Both the position numbers and the translations under genes were made by a program. From Candidatus Segetimicrobium genomatis (GTDB lineage Bacteria; Sysuimicrobiota; Sysuimicrobiia; Sysuimicrobiales; Segetimicrobiaceae): a stretch of DNA of 37,046 nucleotides. Of this stretch, positions 6,800 through 21,200 are shown in pieces (position 1 is the first letter of the stretch; each line of letters begins with the position of its first letter). The stretch is from the NCBI GenBank assembly GCA_005882275.1, contig VBAK01000135.1, positions 1-37,046 of the forward strand. Reading direction: 5' to 3'. Below the pieces are notes generated by a model, which was given only the letters and a program-made list of their open reading frames with translations, did not search any database and was not told the origin of the DNA.

Positions 6800-9211
6800 A
6801 TGAGGGGCAGAAGGACTTGGCAATGGCCGTTCCTGCGGGCGGTCGTGGTGTGCTGTGTCATCGGCGCGATACTCACTGTGGTCGGTGTGGGCGTTCTTAT
6901 GGGGGAGGCCCTTACGATCGGCTCCCGCCTGCCGTCCATCGATGCGCTGGATACGCCCTCCAGCGAGGCCACACGCATATATGCTGCCGACGGGCAGCTC
7001 ATCGCGAGTCTCTATCAGGAAAATCGCGAGAGCATTCCCCTCTCCCAGGTTCCCCATATCCTCCAGCGGGCAGTCATTGACACCGAGGACGCCGACTTCT
7101 ATCGGCACCATGGAATTTCGCTGCGAGCTGTCGTGCGGGCCGGCTTCCGGGATCTGCGCGAGAAGGGATACGCCGAGGGGGGCAGCACGATTACGCAACA
7201 GCTGGCCCGGAATCTCTTCCTGACGAGCGCGAAGTCGATTGAGCGAAAGATCGCCGAACTGCTGCTCGCCGTGCAAGTCGAGCGGCGGCTCACAAAGGAC
7301 GAGATCCTGGAACGCTACCTCAACCAAGTGTACTTCGGAGAGGGGGCCTACGGGGTCGAGACGGCCGCCCAAGTGTACTTCGGGAAGCCGGCCCAGGATC
7401 TCACGCTGGCGCAAAGCGTGCAGCTGGCGGGGCTGATCCAGGCGCCATCGCACGATTCACCTTTTGAGCATCCGAGCCGCGCCCACGCCCGTATGGTTGA
7501 GGTGCTCCAGCGAATGGTTGACCAGGGAGACCTCACCTCTCGCGAGATGGCCACCGTCCTTCACACCTCACTCCACTTCGCCGACAAGGGGAACACCGGG
7601 TTCGTCGGCATCCGTGCTCCCTACTTCGTCAGCTACATCCTCCCGATGCTGCGCCAGCGCTACGGCGAAGAAGTGCTGTATAAGGGGGGGCTCCGTATCT
7701 ACACGACCCTCGACGTGACACTGCAAGCCGAGGCTGAAGCGGCGCTCCGGCACGGGGTCGATGAGGCGTTGCGCCGACACCTGAGCGTGCACCAGGGGGC
7801 GATCGTCGTTCTGGACCCGCGCACCGGGTATATCCGGGCAATGATTGGCGGGTACGATTTCCAGGAGAGCAAGTTCAACCGAGCGTGGCAGGCGCACCGC
7901 CAGCCGGGCTCGGCATTCAAGCCGTTCTTGTACACCACGGCGATCATGCGTGGATATCCCCTGACAAAGATGCTGCTGGATGCACCCATCGAGTTTGCGC
8001 AGCCGAACGGCAAGCTCTGGGCGCCCCAGGATTTCGATCACGCGTGGCACGGTCTCGTGACGATGCGGTATGCTCTGGAAAACTCGATCAACGTGGCATC
8101 GATCCGGCTGGAGGAAGAAGTCGGCCCCGAGGCCGTCGTCGAGGTCGCACACTGGATGGGGATCACGAGCCCGCTCCAGCCCGTCCTCTCGCTGACGTTA
8201 GGCTCCAACGATGTGACGGTGCTGGAGATGGTGTCCGCATACGGAGTCTTCGCCAGCGGCGGGGTCCGGTCGGCCCCGCTGGCCATCCTCAAGGTCACGG
8301 ACTGGCACGGGAAGGTCCTGGAAGAGCACGTCCCCCTGCGAAAGGTCGTACTCAGCCCCGAGGTCGCCTACCTGATGACCGACATGCTGAGGGGGGTGGT
8401 GCTGCGGGGCACCGGTACCGCCGCAAATATCGGCATCCCGGCGGCAGGGAAGACGGGCACCACCGATGATTACCGGAACGCTTGGTTCATCGGCTTTACG
8501 CCGTCGCTCGTGGCGGGGGTCTACATCGGCAACGATGATGACTCGCCGATGAATCACGTTGTGGGCGGGAGTGTGCCCGCCGGGATCTGGGCGGCGTTCA
8601 TGAAGCGGGCAACCGCGGACCAACCGAAGGACGACTGGCCGCAGCCGGACGGGATCGCCGGGCAAATCCTCTGTGGGACGAGCGGGTTGCTGGCAGCCCC
8701 GGGGTGCGTGCGCCCCCATTCGGAACTGTTCGTGAGGGGCACCGAGCCAGAAATCTTTGATCTGACTGACGGGAGGCCCGATCCGGTCGAGGGCGGTCCC
8801 ACGCCGTCTGCGGGAAGAGCACCCGTGGCGGACCTACCTGTGTCGGTCCAGCCTGGGGTGGGGCAACCCGCAGTGGTGCAGGGAGGACCTCCTGCGGCCG
8901 TGCCCGGGGCGACCGCCGGGGCGCTTCCTCTCATTATCACCGTTCCTCGCGAGGGGAGCTCGGGGACCGTTCCTTTCCTCGTCCAAGGAACGACGCGCTC
9001 AGGGGCGGTCGTGCATATCGTGGTGCTGAGCGAGATTGGTGCTCAGCGCATTCAGGCGGCCGATGTCTTCATGCAGGCTGATCAGGCCGGGGGGTTCGCG
9101 TACGAAGTGAGCCCGTGGGTCCGGCATGCGGGGGGGAGGCTCGTCATCACCGCCACCGCGACCGTTGGCCTTGACGCCGTGCCCGCCAGCATCTCGGTCC
9201 AGCCGCGATAA
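6800..9211 (+). CDS. Class A penicillin-binding protein (PBP1A type)
   Basis: An 803-residue bifunctional peptidoglycan synthase. An N-terminal membrane anchor (about residues 12-36) precedes a GT51 glycosyltransferase domain. That domain has the catalytic Glu at about residue 96 (TEDADFYRHHGI), GGSTITQQLARNLFL and LNQVYFGEGAYGVETAA. The transpeptidase domain has all three motifs: SAFK (Ser371), SIN (Ser429) and KTGT (Lys551). A C-terminal extension carries a CGTSG...C pair, a proline/glycine linker, and from about residue 715 a beta-sandwich-like domain (VPFLVQGTTRSGAVVHI) resembling immunoglobulin-like cell-wall modules. It polymerises lipid II and cross-links peptides outside the inner membrane. 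Family length is usually 650-850. There is no clear ribosome site before ATG 6800. Confidence 0.97.
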   Translation: MRGRRTWQWPFLRAVVVCCVIGAILTVVGVGVLMGEALTIGSRLPSIDALDTPSSEATRIYAADGQLIASLYQENRESIPLSQVPHILQRAVIDTEDADFYRHHGISLRAVVRAGFRDLREKGYAEGGSTITQQLARNLFLTSAKSIERKIAELLLAVQVERRLTKDEILERYLNQVYFGEGAYGVETAAQVYFGKPAQDLTLAQSVQLAGLIQAPSHDSPFEHPSRAHARMVEVLQRMVDQGDLTSREMATVLHTSLHFADKGNTGFVGIRAPYFVSYILPMLRQRYGEEVLYKGGLRIYTTLDVTLQAEAEAALRHGVDEALRRHLSVHQGAIVVLDPRTGYIRAMIGGYDFQESKFNRAWQAHRQPGSAFKPFLYTTAIMRGYPLTKMLLDAPIEFAQPNGKLWAPQDFDHAWHGLVTMRYALENSINVASIRLEEEVGPEAVVEVAHWMGITSPLQPVLSLTLGSNDVTVLEMVSAYGVFASGGVRSAPLAILKVTDWHGKVLEEHVPLRKVVLSPEVAYLMTDMLRGVVLRGTGTAANIGIPAAGKTGTTDDYRNAWFIGFTPSLVAGVYIGNDDDSPMNHVVGGSVPAGIWAAFMKRATADQPKDDWPQPDGIAGQILCGTSGLLAAPGCVRPHSELFVRGTEPEIFDLTDGRPDPVEGGPTPSAGRAPVADLPVSVQPGVGQPAVVQGGPPAAVPGATAGALPLIITVPREGSSGTVPFLVQGTTRSGAVVHIVVLSEIGAQRIQAADVFMQADQAGGFAYEVSPWVRHAGGRLVITATATVGLDAVPASISVQPR

Positions 9212-12200
9212 GCCCACTGCTGTCACACCACCGCGAGACGATCGTCCTGCACGACTGAAACCTCGCTTCGCTTGGCGTGGAGTCGTTTCGACCTCCCCCA
9301 CCATTTTTGTATGTGAGCAAGTGTGCGCAATTCTGAACAGACGGCAGATCCTGACCATGGTACTTTCAGCTTAGAAGGCTCGTGTGAGCCCTTCAGCCTG
9401 TCGTCGGCTCCGTGGTGCATATTTCTCGAAGCCTGGCGGACGACACAATACGAAGGAGGGTGGTAGGTCTGAATGAGTCATAATCGTTAGTGCGCATTGG
9501 AGGAGTACAATATGTTGCGATATGCGGTTCTGTTGTTCTCTGGCGTACTTGCTCTAATGACGTCTATGACGACGCCGGCTCTCGCGGCGCAGACGCCGTT
9601 GTGCTACTACGGCGCGATCCAGATCTACCTGTCGTGTGTTGATCGCGGCGCCAGCCAGATCAGAGTCAACCTGGACGCCTCGGGACATGGTAACCAGGGC
9701 CTCGGCGTGAGCATTGGGAGTGGCGGGACGGCCACGGCCACCAACACTGGCCCAGGTTTTGCCACGGCCACACAGTCCGGGAGTGGTACGGCCACCTCGG
9801 CAAACACCGGTCCCGGTTCATCGAGCTCGAACAGCACCGGCACGGGGACGGCCTCTTCGACTCAGTCCAGCCCAGGTCCTGGCTCTTCATCTGCCACGAA
9901 CAATGGCGGGTCTGCCGTTACTTCGAGCACGGGCCAGTCTAACACCGCCGGGTCCGGCGGGATTTCAGGGTCTGGAGGCTCAACAGCCACGGCGTCTGTC
10001 AGCGGGGCTGGCACTCAGGTGGCTACGAACGGTCAGGGCGGGACGGCCACGGCGACAGCCGTTGGAGGAGGAACCGCGACAGCGACCGTGACGGGGCCGG
10101 GCACGGCGACTGCGACCACGACCGGCAGGGGAACCGCCACGGCAACTAGCACCGGGAACGGCGCAGGAGTTGGGAGCGACGCGACCCGCGAGCCCGGCGC
10201 GCGAAATTAAATTGAGGCCGAGCACTATCCGCAAGAGCGGGGTAGGAGAGAGGGGATCGTGAGATGAGTATTCTGGCATGGGTTATCGTCGGGATTATCG
10301 CGGGCTGGTTAGCGAAGATGGTGATTCCGGGTGAGGGGCCGGGAGGTGTCCTTGGAGACCTAGTGATCGGGGTCGTCGGCGCCATCGCGGGGGGATGGAT
10401 CTTCAACGCCTTCGGGCATCCCGGCGCCACGGGCGTGAACATCGGGTCAATCGTCGTCGCGTTTGTGGGAGCCGTGGTCGTGCTCTGGCTGATGCGGCAG
10501 ATCACCGGGACAAGGGGCGCCAGACTCGCATAGCGCTTGCAGATAGATCCTTGCGTCTACGTTGGGGGTAGGGAGAACCGGCCCTACTCCCAAGGCAACT
10601 GCGAGAAAAGCGGGAGCATATACTCTCGAGGGAGGGCAACGGCGATGCGAACGCGGAGATTCAGCAGGGCCATTATTTGGGCCGTCTGTCTTTCTCTCTT
10701 CGGCAGCTTGATCCTGCCGAGTGTGTCCCAGGCCAAAACGGCGCACGAGATTGACACGAGCGTGAGTGCGGCGCTGGATCGATTCATGACGCAGGTGCGG
10801 GGATCCCGGCAGTTTCTCCGGGACGCCAAAGGTGTTCTCGTGCTGGCGGATGTCTATCAGGCCGGGTTCGGGGTCGGGGGGGAATACGGCGAGGGCGCAC
10901 TGCGCATCGGCGGCAAGACTGTTGCGTACTACAATATCACGGCCGCTTCGATCGGGTTTCAGTTCGGCGCGCAGAAGAAGGACATCATCCTGGTGTTCCT
11001 GCAGCAGAAGGCGCTCACGGACTTCCGGGCCGCGAACGGCTGGCAGGCGGGCGTTGATGGAGCGGTGGTGCTCGTGAACATGGGGGGCCAAGCTTCCATC
11101 GACTCTACGAAATTCAATCAGCCGATCGTGGGATTTGTGGTGGGTCAGAAGGGTCTCATGTACAACCTGACACTGGAGGGGTCGAAGATCACGAAGATGG
11201 CGAAATCGAGCTGATCTGCTGGGCCGCTAACCGCGTGACCGGTGCTTGAATATGGGCCATCGACGAGAGTTTTGGCCCAAAAATGAGAGGTGCGTGAGTG
11301 GGATGAAGATGGCGACTATCTTCGGTATTCTCCTCATTATCATCGGCCTCGTTGTCTTGGTGTACGGAGGGGTTACCTACACGTCGAAGCAAACGACGAT
11401 GCAAGTTGGCCCCGTCGAAGTCACCGCAAAGGAGAAGAGAACGCTTCCGCTCCCACCACTGGCGGGCGGGGTAATGGTTGCGGGCGGGATCATCCTGCTG
11501 ATTCGAGAGGGCGGCATAAGGCGGTAAAGAGTCGATGTTGAAGACGCAGAAGGAGTTCCATGAACAGGTCGGGGTGCGCGAGGTCGAGGAGCAGATCAAC
11601 GCGGATCTCGCCGCGTGGGAATAAGGAAGGGCACGGTGTCGGTCAGGGCGACCGCCAGCGCCGCGAGGAGGGGGGCCGGGACCACCGCGACAAGTGCAGA
11701 ATGAGTGCAAGCGACCCGGCCGTCACGAGGGACCATCGCTGGGATCCTTGTCTTCCAAGGGCTCTGGCGAAACAGGTGGCTCGGCTGGTGCGGGTTCGAT
11801 TCCCGCCGCCTCCACCATCGCACGGCATTGGGCGTGATGTGATCAAAGGTGAAGTTGCTCCCCGCCCGACATGCTGTGAGGCCTCGGGCGGGGTTATTAA
11901 TTTGCTTGAGGTCCTCCGGTGAATCTCGAGCCTCCTAATAAGGCTTCCCCCTGCGCTCGTGAAGCGTTGGCTGGTGCGAATTACCTCTGAAACCACAAAC
12001 CTCTCCGAACTCTCTCGGAACTATTGGAAAAGCGGCGAAAGCCACCCGCGTACCTTTTATGGTACACTAGGTCTTGTGGCGAGGGACAAACACGTAGCGC
12101 GTCGTGTGCTGCGGCCGCTGTGAGTGGCGAGGCCAAGCGGGTTCCTGCAATCTTCTTTCGAACGGAGGCTGGTCGGGAGCCTGTGCGAGAATGGTTAAGA

Positions 12201-15200
12201 AGTTTGCCTTACTCGGAGGATCGCAAGCGCATAGGTCAAGATATCAAGACTGTCGAGTTCGGCTGGCCTGTTGGAATGCCGACTTGCCGGCCTGTTGGAG
12301 GCGGGATCTATGAGGTGCGGACTCATCTTGAGAGGAATCGAATTGCACGAGTCTTGTTCTATATTGACCAGAACGCGCGCATGGTTCTTTTGCATGGTTT
12401 CATAAAGAAGACGCAAAAGACGTCAAACCAGGATCTGCAACTCGCTCGAGATAACAAGAGAAGGCATGAAAGGGGTCTCTCATGAGGATAAGGACGAGCA
12501 AAAGGATCTTTGATCATAGCGGATCGAGCTTTGATAGTTTTTTGGATGAGGAAGGCATTCGGGGAGAAGTTGAGGCTGTGGCTGTCAAACGTGTTCTCGC
12601 CTGGCAGTTAGAGAATGGGAGGAGGAAACTCGGAAAGACCAAGCAGGCCATGGCGAGAGAGCTCCATACGAGTCGGTCACAGCTTGACCGTTTGCTAGAT
12701 CCGCGGAACGTAGCTATCTCGCTCGACACTATCGCCCGCGCCGCCAGGGTATTGGGTAAGAGAGTGACAGTTCGCATCACGGACGCGAAGCCACAGCGGA
12801 CAAGGCATGCCACTCTTGTGAAGACCCGCTCGCGAACCGCATCCCGCTTGCCGGTTACTCGGGCACCTCGTCGCGGCGGGTTCTAGTATTGCTCTGCAGG
12901 CGCCACAACTATGGAGACCGATAATTCGATTCCCGCCGCCTCCACCATCGTTGTGCTGCTCCTGTGTACTCCGTAGAGTAGGGCCAACGGACGGGAGACA
13001 TCGGCGCCCCCTCTTCGCCAGGTTCCTTTCCTCGTCGTGGCGCATTTGGCGCTCGCGCAACCGCGCAGCGGCTACCCCAGGAGGATCAAGTGCCGCGACG
13101 AAGTAGGAGCCTCGACCACGCGACAGATTTCGTCCGGTGAAACGCAAGGAGAAAGGTGGGCAGGAATGAAGCGCAGAGTGATCGCCATGATCATGTGTGC
13201 CGTCTTCGTTCTTCTCGTCCTGGGTGGGGGCGTTCCGCGGTTCCCCGCCCAGTCCGCGGAAAAGTGGAAGGTCGCGTTCCTCCAGGTGGGCCCCGTGGGC
13301 GACGCCGGCTGGACCTACCAGTCAGACCTTGCGCGGCGCGAACTGGAGAAGCGCCTCGATTGGGTCGAGACCATGCAGGTCGAGAACGTGGGGCCGTCGG
13401 ATTCGAGGCGGGTCATCGAGGACTTCATCAAGCAAGGGGCCAAGGTGATCATGGTTCAGGATCCGACGATCATGGACATGGTCCTGGACATCGCCAGTGA
13501 GCACCGCGATCGCTACTTCCTGGTCGCGAACGCCTTTAAGTATGCTCCCAACGTGGGCGGATTCTATGGCCACATGGAACAAGCCTATTACCTCTGCGGG
13601 CTCGTGGCAGGGAAGATGGCCAAGAGCCACGTGGTCGGCTTCGTGGGGTCATTCCCCGTTCCGACGATTATTCAAGCCATCAACGGATTTGCGCTGGGGG
13701 TCAAGGCCGCAAATCCCAACGCCAAGGTCAGGCTCGTGTGGACTCAAAACTGGTACAGTCCACCCCAGGAGAAGCAGGCTGCGCAGAGCCTCCTCAATGT
13801 GGGCGCAGATGTGCTGGCGCAGTACGTGGACAGCCCGACCACGATCCAGACCGCCGCCGCGGCCGGCAAATGGGCGATCGGATCGGACTCTGATACGTCC
13901 CGGTTCGCACCCGATGCGTACCTGACGGGGCAGATTTGGTACTGGACGGATTTGTATGAGCGGTTGCTCAAATCGCTGAGGGACGGTACCTGGAAGCCCG
14001 TGACAGTTTGGGGGAATCTCGCCGACGGCACGGTACGCTTGGGCCCCCTGAACAAGGCGATCCCGGCGAGCGTCCGCCAGCAGGTGGCGGACGCCAAGGC
14101 GGCCATTGTCAGCGGCCGGCTCAAGATCTTCACCGGCCCGTTGTCAGACAACACGGGGAAGCAGCAGGTTCCCGCGGGCAAATCGCTCGGTGAGCAAGAG
14201 ACCCACGGGATGAACTGGCTCGTGTCCAACGTCGTGGGCAGCCTTCCGAAGTAGCCCTGGAGTTCTCTCGGCATTGAGGTCCGGAGGCTATCTGGTGGAA
14301 GACGCAGCCGTCTTGATGCGGGGCATCCACAAGCAGTTCATGGCTGTGCTTGCGAATCATGGCGTGGATTTTGAGGCCCGCGCGGGAGAGATCCACGGGC
14401 TCCTGGGGGAAAATGGCGCGGGCAAGACCACGCTGATGCGGATCCTGAGCGGATTCTATCAGCCCGATGCCGGGAATATCTACCTGCGCGGGCGGCTGGT
14501 GCGGATCGCGACTCCGCGTCAGGCGAAAGCGTTGGGCGTGGGGATGGTCCACCAGCACTTCCGGCTCGTGGAACGGTTCACGGTCCTCGAGAATCTCCTC
14601 CTGGGGCAGCGGGCGGGACGCGGCACAGCCACACTCCGGCGTGAGATCGATGCGTTGGAGGGGCGCTTCGGGCTCTCGGTCGATCCCAAGGCACGGGTGT
14701 GGGCGCTTTCGGTCGGCGAACGCCAGCGAGTCGAGATTCTCAAAGTGCTGTACCAGGGCGCCGACCTTCTCATCCTGGATGAGCCAACGGCCGTGCTCAC
14801 CCCGCAAGAGACCGAGCATCTCTTCACGATCGTGAAACGCATGGCGGCGGAGGGCAAGGCCGTGATCTTCATTACCCACAAGCTGGAGGAGGCCCGCCGC
14901 TTGTGCGATAGGATCACGGTGCTGCGTCGCGGCCGTGTGGCAGGCGTGCTGGCGAGCGATACCGCGACAATCCCCGACCTCGCGCGGCTGATGGTGGGCC
15001 GCACCTTCGCCCCTCACCTGGCCAGGTCTCCTGTGCCGCTGGGGCAGGTCGAACTCGAGCTTCAAGGCATCTCCGCACTCGACCCGTCGGGGCGTCCGGC
15101 CTTGGAGGACGTCCATCTCCAGGTTCGGGGGGGGGAGATCCTCGGCGTGGCCGGGGTGGCCGGCAACGGGCAAGTGGCCCTGGCCGAGGTGGTGGCCGGA

Positions 15201-18200
15201 ATGCGGATTCCAACGTCGGGCCGCCTCTGTATCGGGGGGGTGGACCGGACCGGCCAGGACGCCGCCGCCATCCACCGCGCAGGCGTGGCGTTCGTCCCCG
15301 AAGACCGCCTCGGCACCGGGCTGTGTCCGGGCCTCGGGGTGGCCGAAAACCTCATCATGCGTGATTTCAACAGGGCCCCGTTTGCCCGGAACGGACTATT
15401 GCAGTTCCGGGCGATCGTTGAGTCGGCCCGGCAGAAGGTCTCCGACTTCGACATCCGCACGCCGGATGTCGGCGGGCCGGTCTTCCGGCTCTCCGGCGGC
15501 AACATGCAAAAGGTCGTCATCGCCAGAGAGCTGAGCGGATCACCCCGCGTGATCATCGCGTCTCAGCCGACCCGCGGATTGGACGTGGCTGCGACGGACG
15601 CGGTCTACCGCATTCTGCTGGCGGCGCGCCATCGCGGTTGCGGGGTGTTGCTGATTTCCGAAGACTTGGACGAGGTCCTGTCTCTCTCCGACCGTGTGGC
15701 GGTGATGTATCGGGGCCGGATCGCCGGCATCGTGACGCCCAACTCAGTCAGCAGGGAAGTTGTCGGCCAGCTCATGGCCGGAGTCCCCGCGTAGGAAGCG
15801 GCGGTGAAGTGAATACTCTACGTCGAGCGTCGGCATGGGTCTATGCCGCCGCGGGTATCGCGGCGGCATTGGCGGCGGGCGCAATCCTTCTGACCGTCAC
15901 CGGCTATGCTGCCGGTCCCGCGTTCAGCCGGCTGTTCCAGGGTGCGTTCGGCTCCAGCTATTCTCTTGCGCAGACGGCCGTCCAGTCCGTTCCCATTCTC
16001 CTCTCGGGCGTCGGGATCGCGTTCGCCGCTCGAATGGGGCTGTGGAATATCGGGGCTGAGGGGCAATTCTACATGGGGGCGCTCGCGGCGGTCGGGATCT
16101 TTCAATACTTCCCGGCTCTCCCCTCGGTGCTCATGCTCACCTGCATGGCCGTCGCGGGCACGACCGCGGGCGCGCTATGGATCCTCGCTCCCGCGCTGCT
16201 TCGGGCCAGATTGGGGGTCAGCGAGATTCTCACGACCCTGATGCTCAACTACGTTGCCGTGCCGGCCTCCAACTACTTTCTCTACGGTCCCTGGAAGAGC
16301 CCCACCGCCTTCAACTTTCCGGTGACGCGCCTCCTGACCGGCAACGCGCGCCTGCCGCAGCTCCCGGGCTTCCCGGTGCACATCGGGTTCCCGATCGCCC
16401 TCGCCGTGGCCGCCGTGCTCTCTTTCGTGCTCTCGCGGACATCATGGGGGTTCCAAGTGCGCGTGATCGGCGACAATCGGCGGGCGGCCGAGTATCTCGG
16501 ATACCCCATCGCCCGTGTCACGGTGCAGGTGTTGTGCCTGAGTGGCGCGCTCGCCGGGTTCGCGGGGATGCTCCACGTGGCTGGCGTGACCCACCAGATG
16601 CTGCCGAATCTCTCCCCCGGGTACGGCTATACGGGAATCATCGTCGCCTCGTTGGCCCTTCTCGACGTTCTCGCGACGGCGATCGTGTCCTTCCTGCTCG
16701 CAGGTCTGATCGTGGGCAGCCAGAGCGTCCAGAACACGGGGGTGCCGTGGGGACTCTCGTTGTTCCTGCAGGGGCTCGTGTTGCTCCTGGCCCTTGCGGC
16801 GGTCGCGCTGGCCTCTCGCCGCCAAGCCCGGCAGCGGCGAAAAGCCCGGGACCAAAAGGAGATTGTGGCTCCTGCCTAGCGTGCTCATCCTCCTGATCGC
16901 AGCCACCGCCGTGGCCGCGGCCACGCCGATCATGCTGGCGTCCCTCGGCGAGGCCCTGACCGAGCACTCGGGGGTGCAAAACCTCGGCATTGAAGGCCTG
17001 ATGCTGATCGGCGCGCTGACCGCGTTCTGGGCGAGCGTCCATCTGGGGACGCCCTGGGCAGGGGTGATCGCCGCGGTGGTTGTCGCTGGGGGTGTCGGCC
17101 TCGTGTATGCCAGCCTCACCGTCTCGCTCGGGACCGATCAGGTGGTGACCGGGCTGGCGTTGAACATCCTGGCGGCGGGCCTCACGAGTTATCTGGGCCG
17201 GGCATTGGTTGGGCTCCCGCCGCGGGCGTCGTTTGGTTCCGTGCCGATCCCCGGACTAAGCCACATCCCGGTCCTGGGCCCCGTGTTCTTTCACCAAACG
17301 ATTTTCACCTACGCGAGCTACCTCATGGTGCCCGCGCTGACCCTCGCCTTGTTCCACACGCGGTGGGGACTGCATCTTCGCGCCGTCGGAGAGAGTCCCG
17401 GGACCGCGGATGCTGCGGGATTGTCGGTCGTGGGTTTCCGGTATGCGGCGACGATCCTGGGTGCCGCGTTGGTCGGGATGGCAGGTGCCAACATCTCCAC
17501 AGCGGTGGCCAACGCGTGGACCGACAACTTGACCGGTGGCCGAGGGTGGATCGCGCTGGCGCTGGTGATTTTTGCCGGGTGGCAGCCGGTCCGGGTCATG
17601 CTGGGAGCCTATCTGTTTGGTGTGGTAGAAACCCTCGCCTTTCATGCCCAGGCATTGGGCCTGCCCATCTCCAGCTATCTGCTCCAGACGCTCCCCTATC
17701 TGTTTACGGCGGCGGTGCTCGCCTTGAGCGGGGGGAGGGCCATCCGGCTGAGGTTGGGAGCCCCCGCCGCTCTCGGCCAGTCCTGGTTCCGAGAGTGACG
17801 GTCATCCGTCCCGTCCGGGCGCCGGCTCGTAGATCGTGACCTTGAGCGGCTTGAGTCGAAAATTGTTGCACGGGTTGAAGATCTGTGGACAGTTCGAGAG
17901 GCCGACGAGGACGTCCATGTCGGCCCGCAAGTCGATGTGGTCGCCGGCGCGGCTGAGCGGCGCTTGGATACTGACACTGAAGTCCGCGCCAATCGGGACG
18001 TTCATGAAGAGGTTCATATTGTACGGGATGTCCTTCCAGTCGATCCCCCAGGGGCGCAACGCGGCGGCGAGGTTGTCGCGGCAATTCGGCGTGCCGTCCT
18101 TGTCATAGCGGGCTTTGTTGCTATACCGGGAACAGGCGCCGGCGATCAGGTCATGGCTGCCAAGGGTGTCCGCGACGATCGTCATCAGAGGATTGTGTTC

Positions 18201-21200
18201 ATTCGAGAGCAACGCGTGGCCAACGGTCGGCCGGAGCGTGCGGTTGCCCATGATCGTGTACGGTATGGAGAGTTTCTCACTGAGGCGCTGAAGGTTGAAG
18301 CAGACCAGGTCCCCTACCTGCTGCCCTTCGACGTCGATGACACGCATCACGCGACCCCGCGTGACCTCCCAGGCCATGTTGCCGCCCGGGACGATCGTCG
18401 CTTGACTGACGATGCGGCCGGGTATGTGATCGCTCATCTGCAATTTGTCCATCGCGGTCACCGTACCGTTTCGGGTGCTGCCTTTCAGGTCGCGCCGCCG
18501 GCCTGTCCGCGCAGCCACCGCGCCGCTCTCCACGGCGAAGTCTACCCTGAGGCCATCAGACGGCATCCCGTTGCGAAGGATGGGTTCGACCGACAGACTC
18601 GTCTCACCACCCCGCGAAACTGAATAGGCCAGGTCTTCATCCCACCCAGATGCGCTTCCTGCTCAGCGGCTATGGGCCGGCAGCGCTTCGGCCGCTGGGG
18701 CCTCAGCCGCAAGGAATGCCCCCCGAGCGGGAATGTGCTCGGCTCGTGCCTCTTCTGCCGCTTTCGAGAAGGTGGCACCGGTAGCGCTCGCCCTGTGGAA
18801 GAGCCCGGAGGCGCATACGCGACCGCGCCCATTTAGACTCCGGGCGTCTTCTTGCCCGATTTGCGGGAGTTACCGGATTGCCGGTTCGCCGCCGCCGACA
18901 GTACATTGCCCGGTGAGATCCTGGAGATCACGAGGGTAGGATCCCGCCGGTCGTTCGGGTGCGGCCAGCTGCCGGGAGTTCGATAACCGTTGCGAGCACC
19001 GTCACCGCGCGCGCCTGCCGCTGTTGGATGCCAACATGGGGGGGGTACCATGAGACAGCTCGCGATGGCAATCGCGACCGTGCTCGCGTTTGCCATGATT
19101 TCTCCCGCCTTCGCTCAGCCGTTCGCCGATACACCCACCAATCACTGGGCGTACGACGCGATCGCCGAGCTGGCGGCGAAGGGCCTCGTCGAGGGGTACC
19201 CCGACGGGACCTTCAAGGGCGATCGGGCCATGACGCGGTACGAGATGGCCATGGTGGTTGCACGGTTGCTCGCCAGGATCGAAAGCATCCAGATCCCCAC
19301 CCCGGCGCCGGCGGCCAAGCCGGAAGTCACCGGGTCGGACATCCAGAGCATCCAGCGGCTGGTGAACGAGTTCCGGGCGGAACTGGCGGCGAAGAACGTC
19401 CGGCTGACCGCGGTGGAGGAAGAGCTGAACGCCATGAAGGCGAAGCTCTCCAACGTCCGGATCACCGGCGGCCTGCGGTTCCGCGAAGAACTGAAGCAGA
19501 AGAACCCCAACTTCGACGGGGCGGGGGTGGCGCCCACGCTCAACGGCAATCCCCTGACCAGCACGGTGTCGGCAACGACCCAGATAAGGGGGAACCGACC
19601 GCGCATTGGCGAGAAGATCGGGTTTGACGGCAGCGTGGCGCCCGATCTCCACTTCATCCTGGCGGTGATGAGCCAAACGGGGGACCAGACGTTCAACAGC
19701 AGCAATACGTTGACCGGAAGCACTCAGGGCTCGTTCGGCAGCATCGACAGCGCCTTCCTCGACTACAAGCCTCCCTGGCTCGGGGGGACGACCGAGATCT
19801 GGCTCGGCCGGTTCGGACAGGACTCTCCTTGTGGCGGCGGGTGTTACCCGCTGCAGTTCGGTCCGTTCGGGCTGCTGTTCAATACCGGTGGGGACACCTG
19901 GGAAGATTCTACCGGCGACAGCGGGAACAACGCGGCCGACGGCCTCTGGGTGGGGGTGCACCTGAGCGGCCTCGCCGATCTGCAGGCCCAGGCGGTGTGG
20001 GTCCGGATCGTGGGCAACACCGGGTCGCTCTCCTACCCCAGCGGCGAGGACGCCTACGGGGTGGACGCAAACATTCAGTTGATGGAAGGGCTTCGGCTGG
20101 GTGCCTACTACGTCGGCAACCAGATCGGCAACTTCGGGACCTCGTCGAGCAACTTCCAGCCGGCGGGTGCGCCGAGCATCTTGTTCCACGTGTATGGGCC
20201 CAGCGGTCCCTCCCTCAACCCTGCCACCGGGCGGTGCCCGGCGGTCGCCGGCACCGGGTTTACCTGCCCGGCGCTCGGCAACGGATGGGGGGCCTACGCG
20301 CAATGGGATGTCATGTCCGGCATCCATCTGGACGTGGAAGCCGCCCAGTGGCTTGACCGTGTGTTGGGCGGCACAGACAGCGGCTACCAGGCAAACGCGG
20401 CTTGGGACCTCAGCAATGTCTTCCACATCTGCTGCAGCCTGACCGTGAACACCGGATACGCGTACTTTGGGCCGAACTTCTACACGCCGTACGGCGCGGC
20501 GGAGATCGACATCAACCTCTTCGACTATCTGTACCCCGGCAACGCTCAGGGGTTTACCGCCACCGCCAGCATTAAGCCGGTCAAGGATTGGACCATCTCC
20601 GCCCAGTACCTGACCGGGAACAATGTCTCGAACCAGATGACGATCACCTCGTGGGAGGCCAAGGTCGCCTATGCGTGGTCGGCCAACGCCAAGATCACAT
20701 TCAAGTACGGCGACCTGACCATGGGCGGCGTCGACCAGGCGAATACCTACAAGGCCGAGATCACCTACAGCTTCTAATACAATGTCCACTTGCCCATCCT
20801 CGGGACCTGTCCCGCGCCGTAATCGCCGGCACGGCTCGCTTGCGGCGCGGAATCGGTAAGCCCGTCACCCTCCGGTATCCTCCTTGGGGGATTAGACGTC
20901 CGTTTTTTGCCTGACCGTTCTGCCGCACATCGGAATTACAGGATTCATCGGATTGCTGGTTTCCACAGGCCCCACTTATGGTACGGGTATTGGACGGTCC
21001 GTCAAGGGCGCGTCACACGGAGGAGGAATCCTGAGATGCGGACGACGCACGACGACGCCGCGCACCGCGCGGCTCCAACGAAAGCTGCCGACCGGGCGCG
21101 CCGGCCGGTCAAGATTGCCCCGCCGGAGGGCACGCTGGGCGTGCTCACCCCCGGCATGGGAGCGGTGAGCACCACGTTCATGGCCGGGGTGGAACTCGTC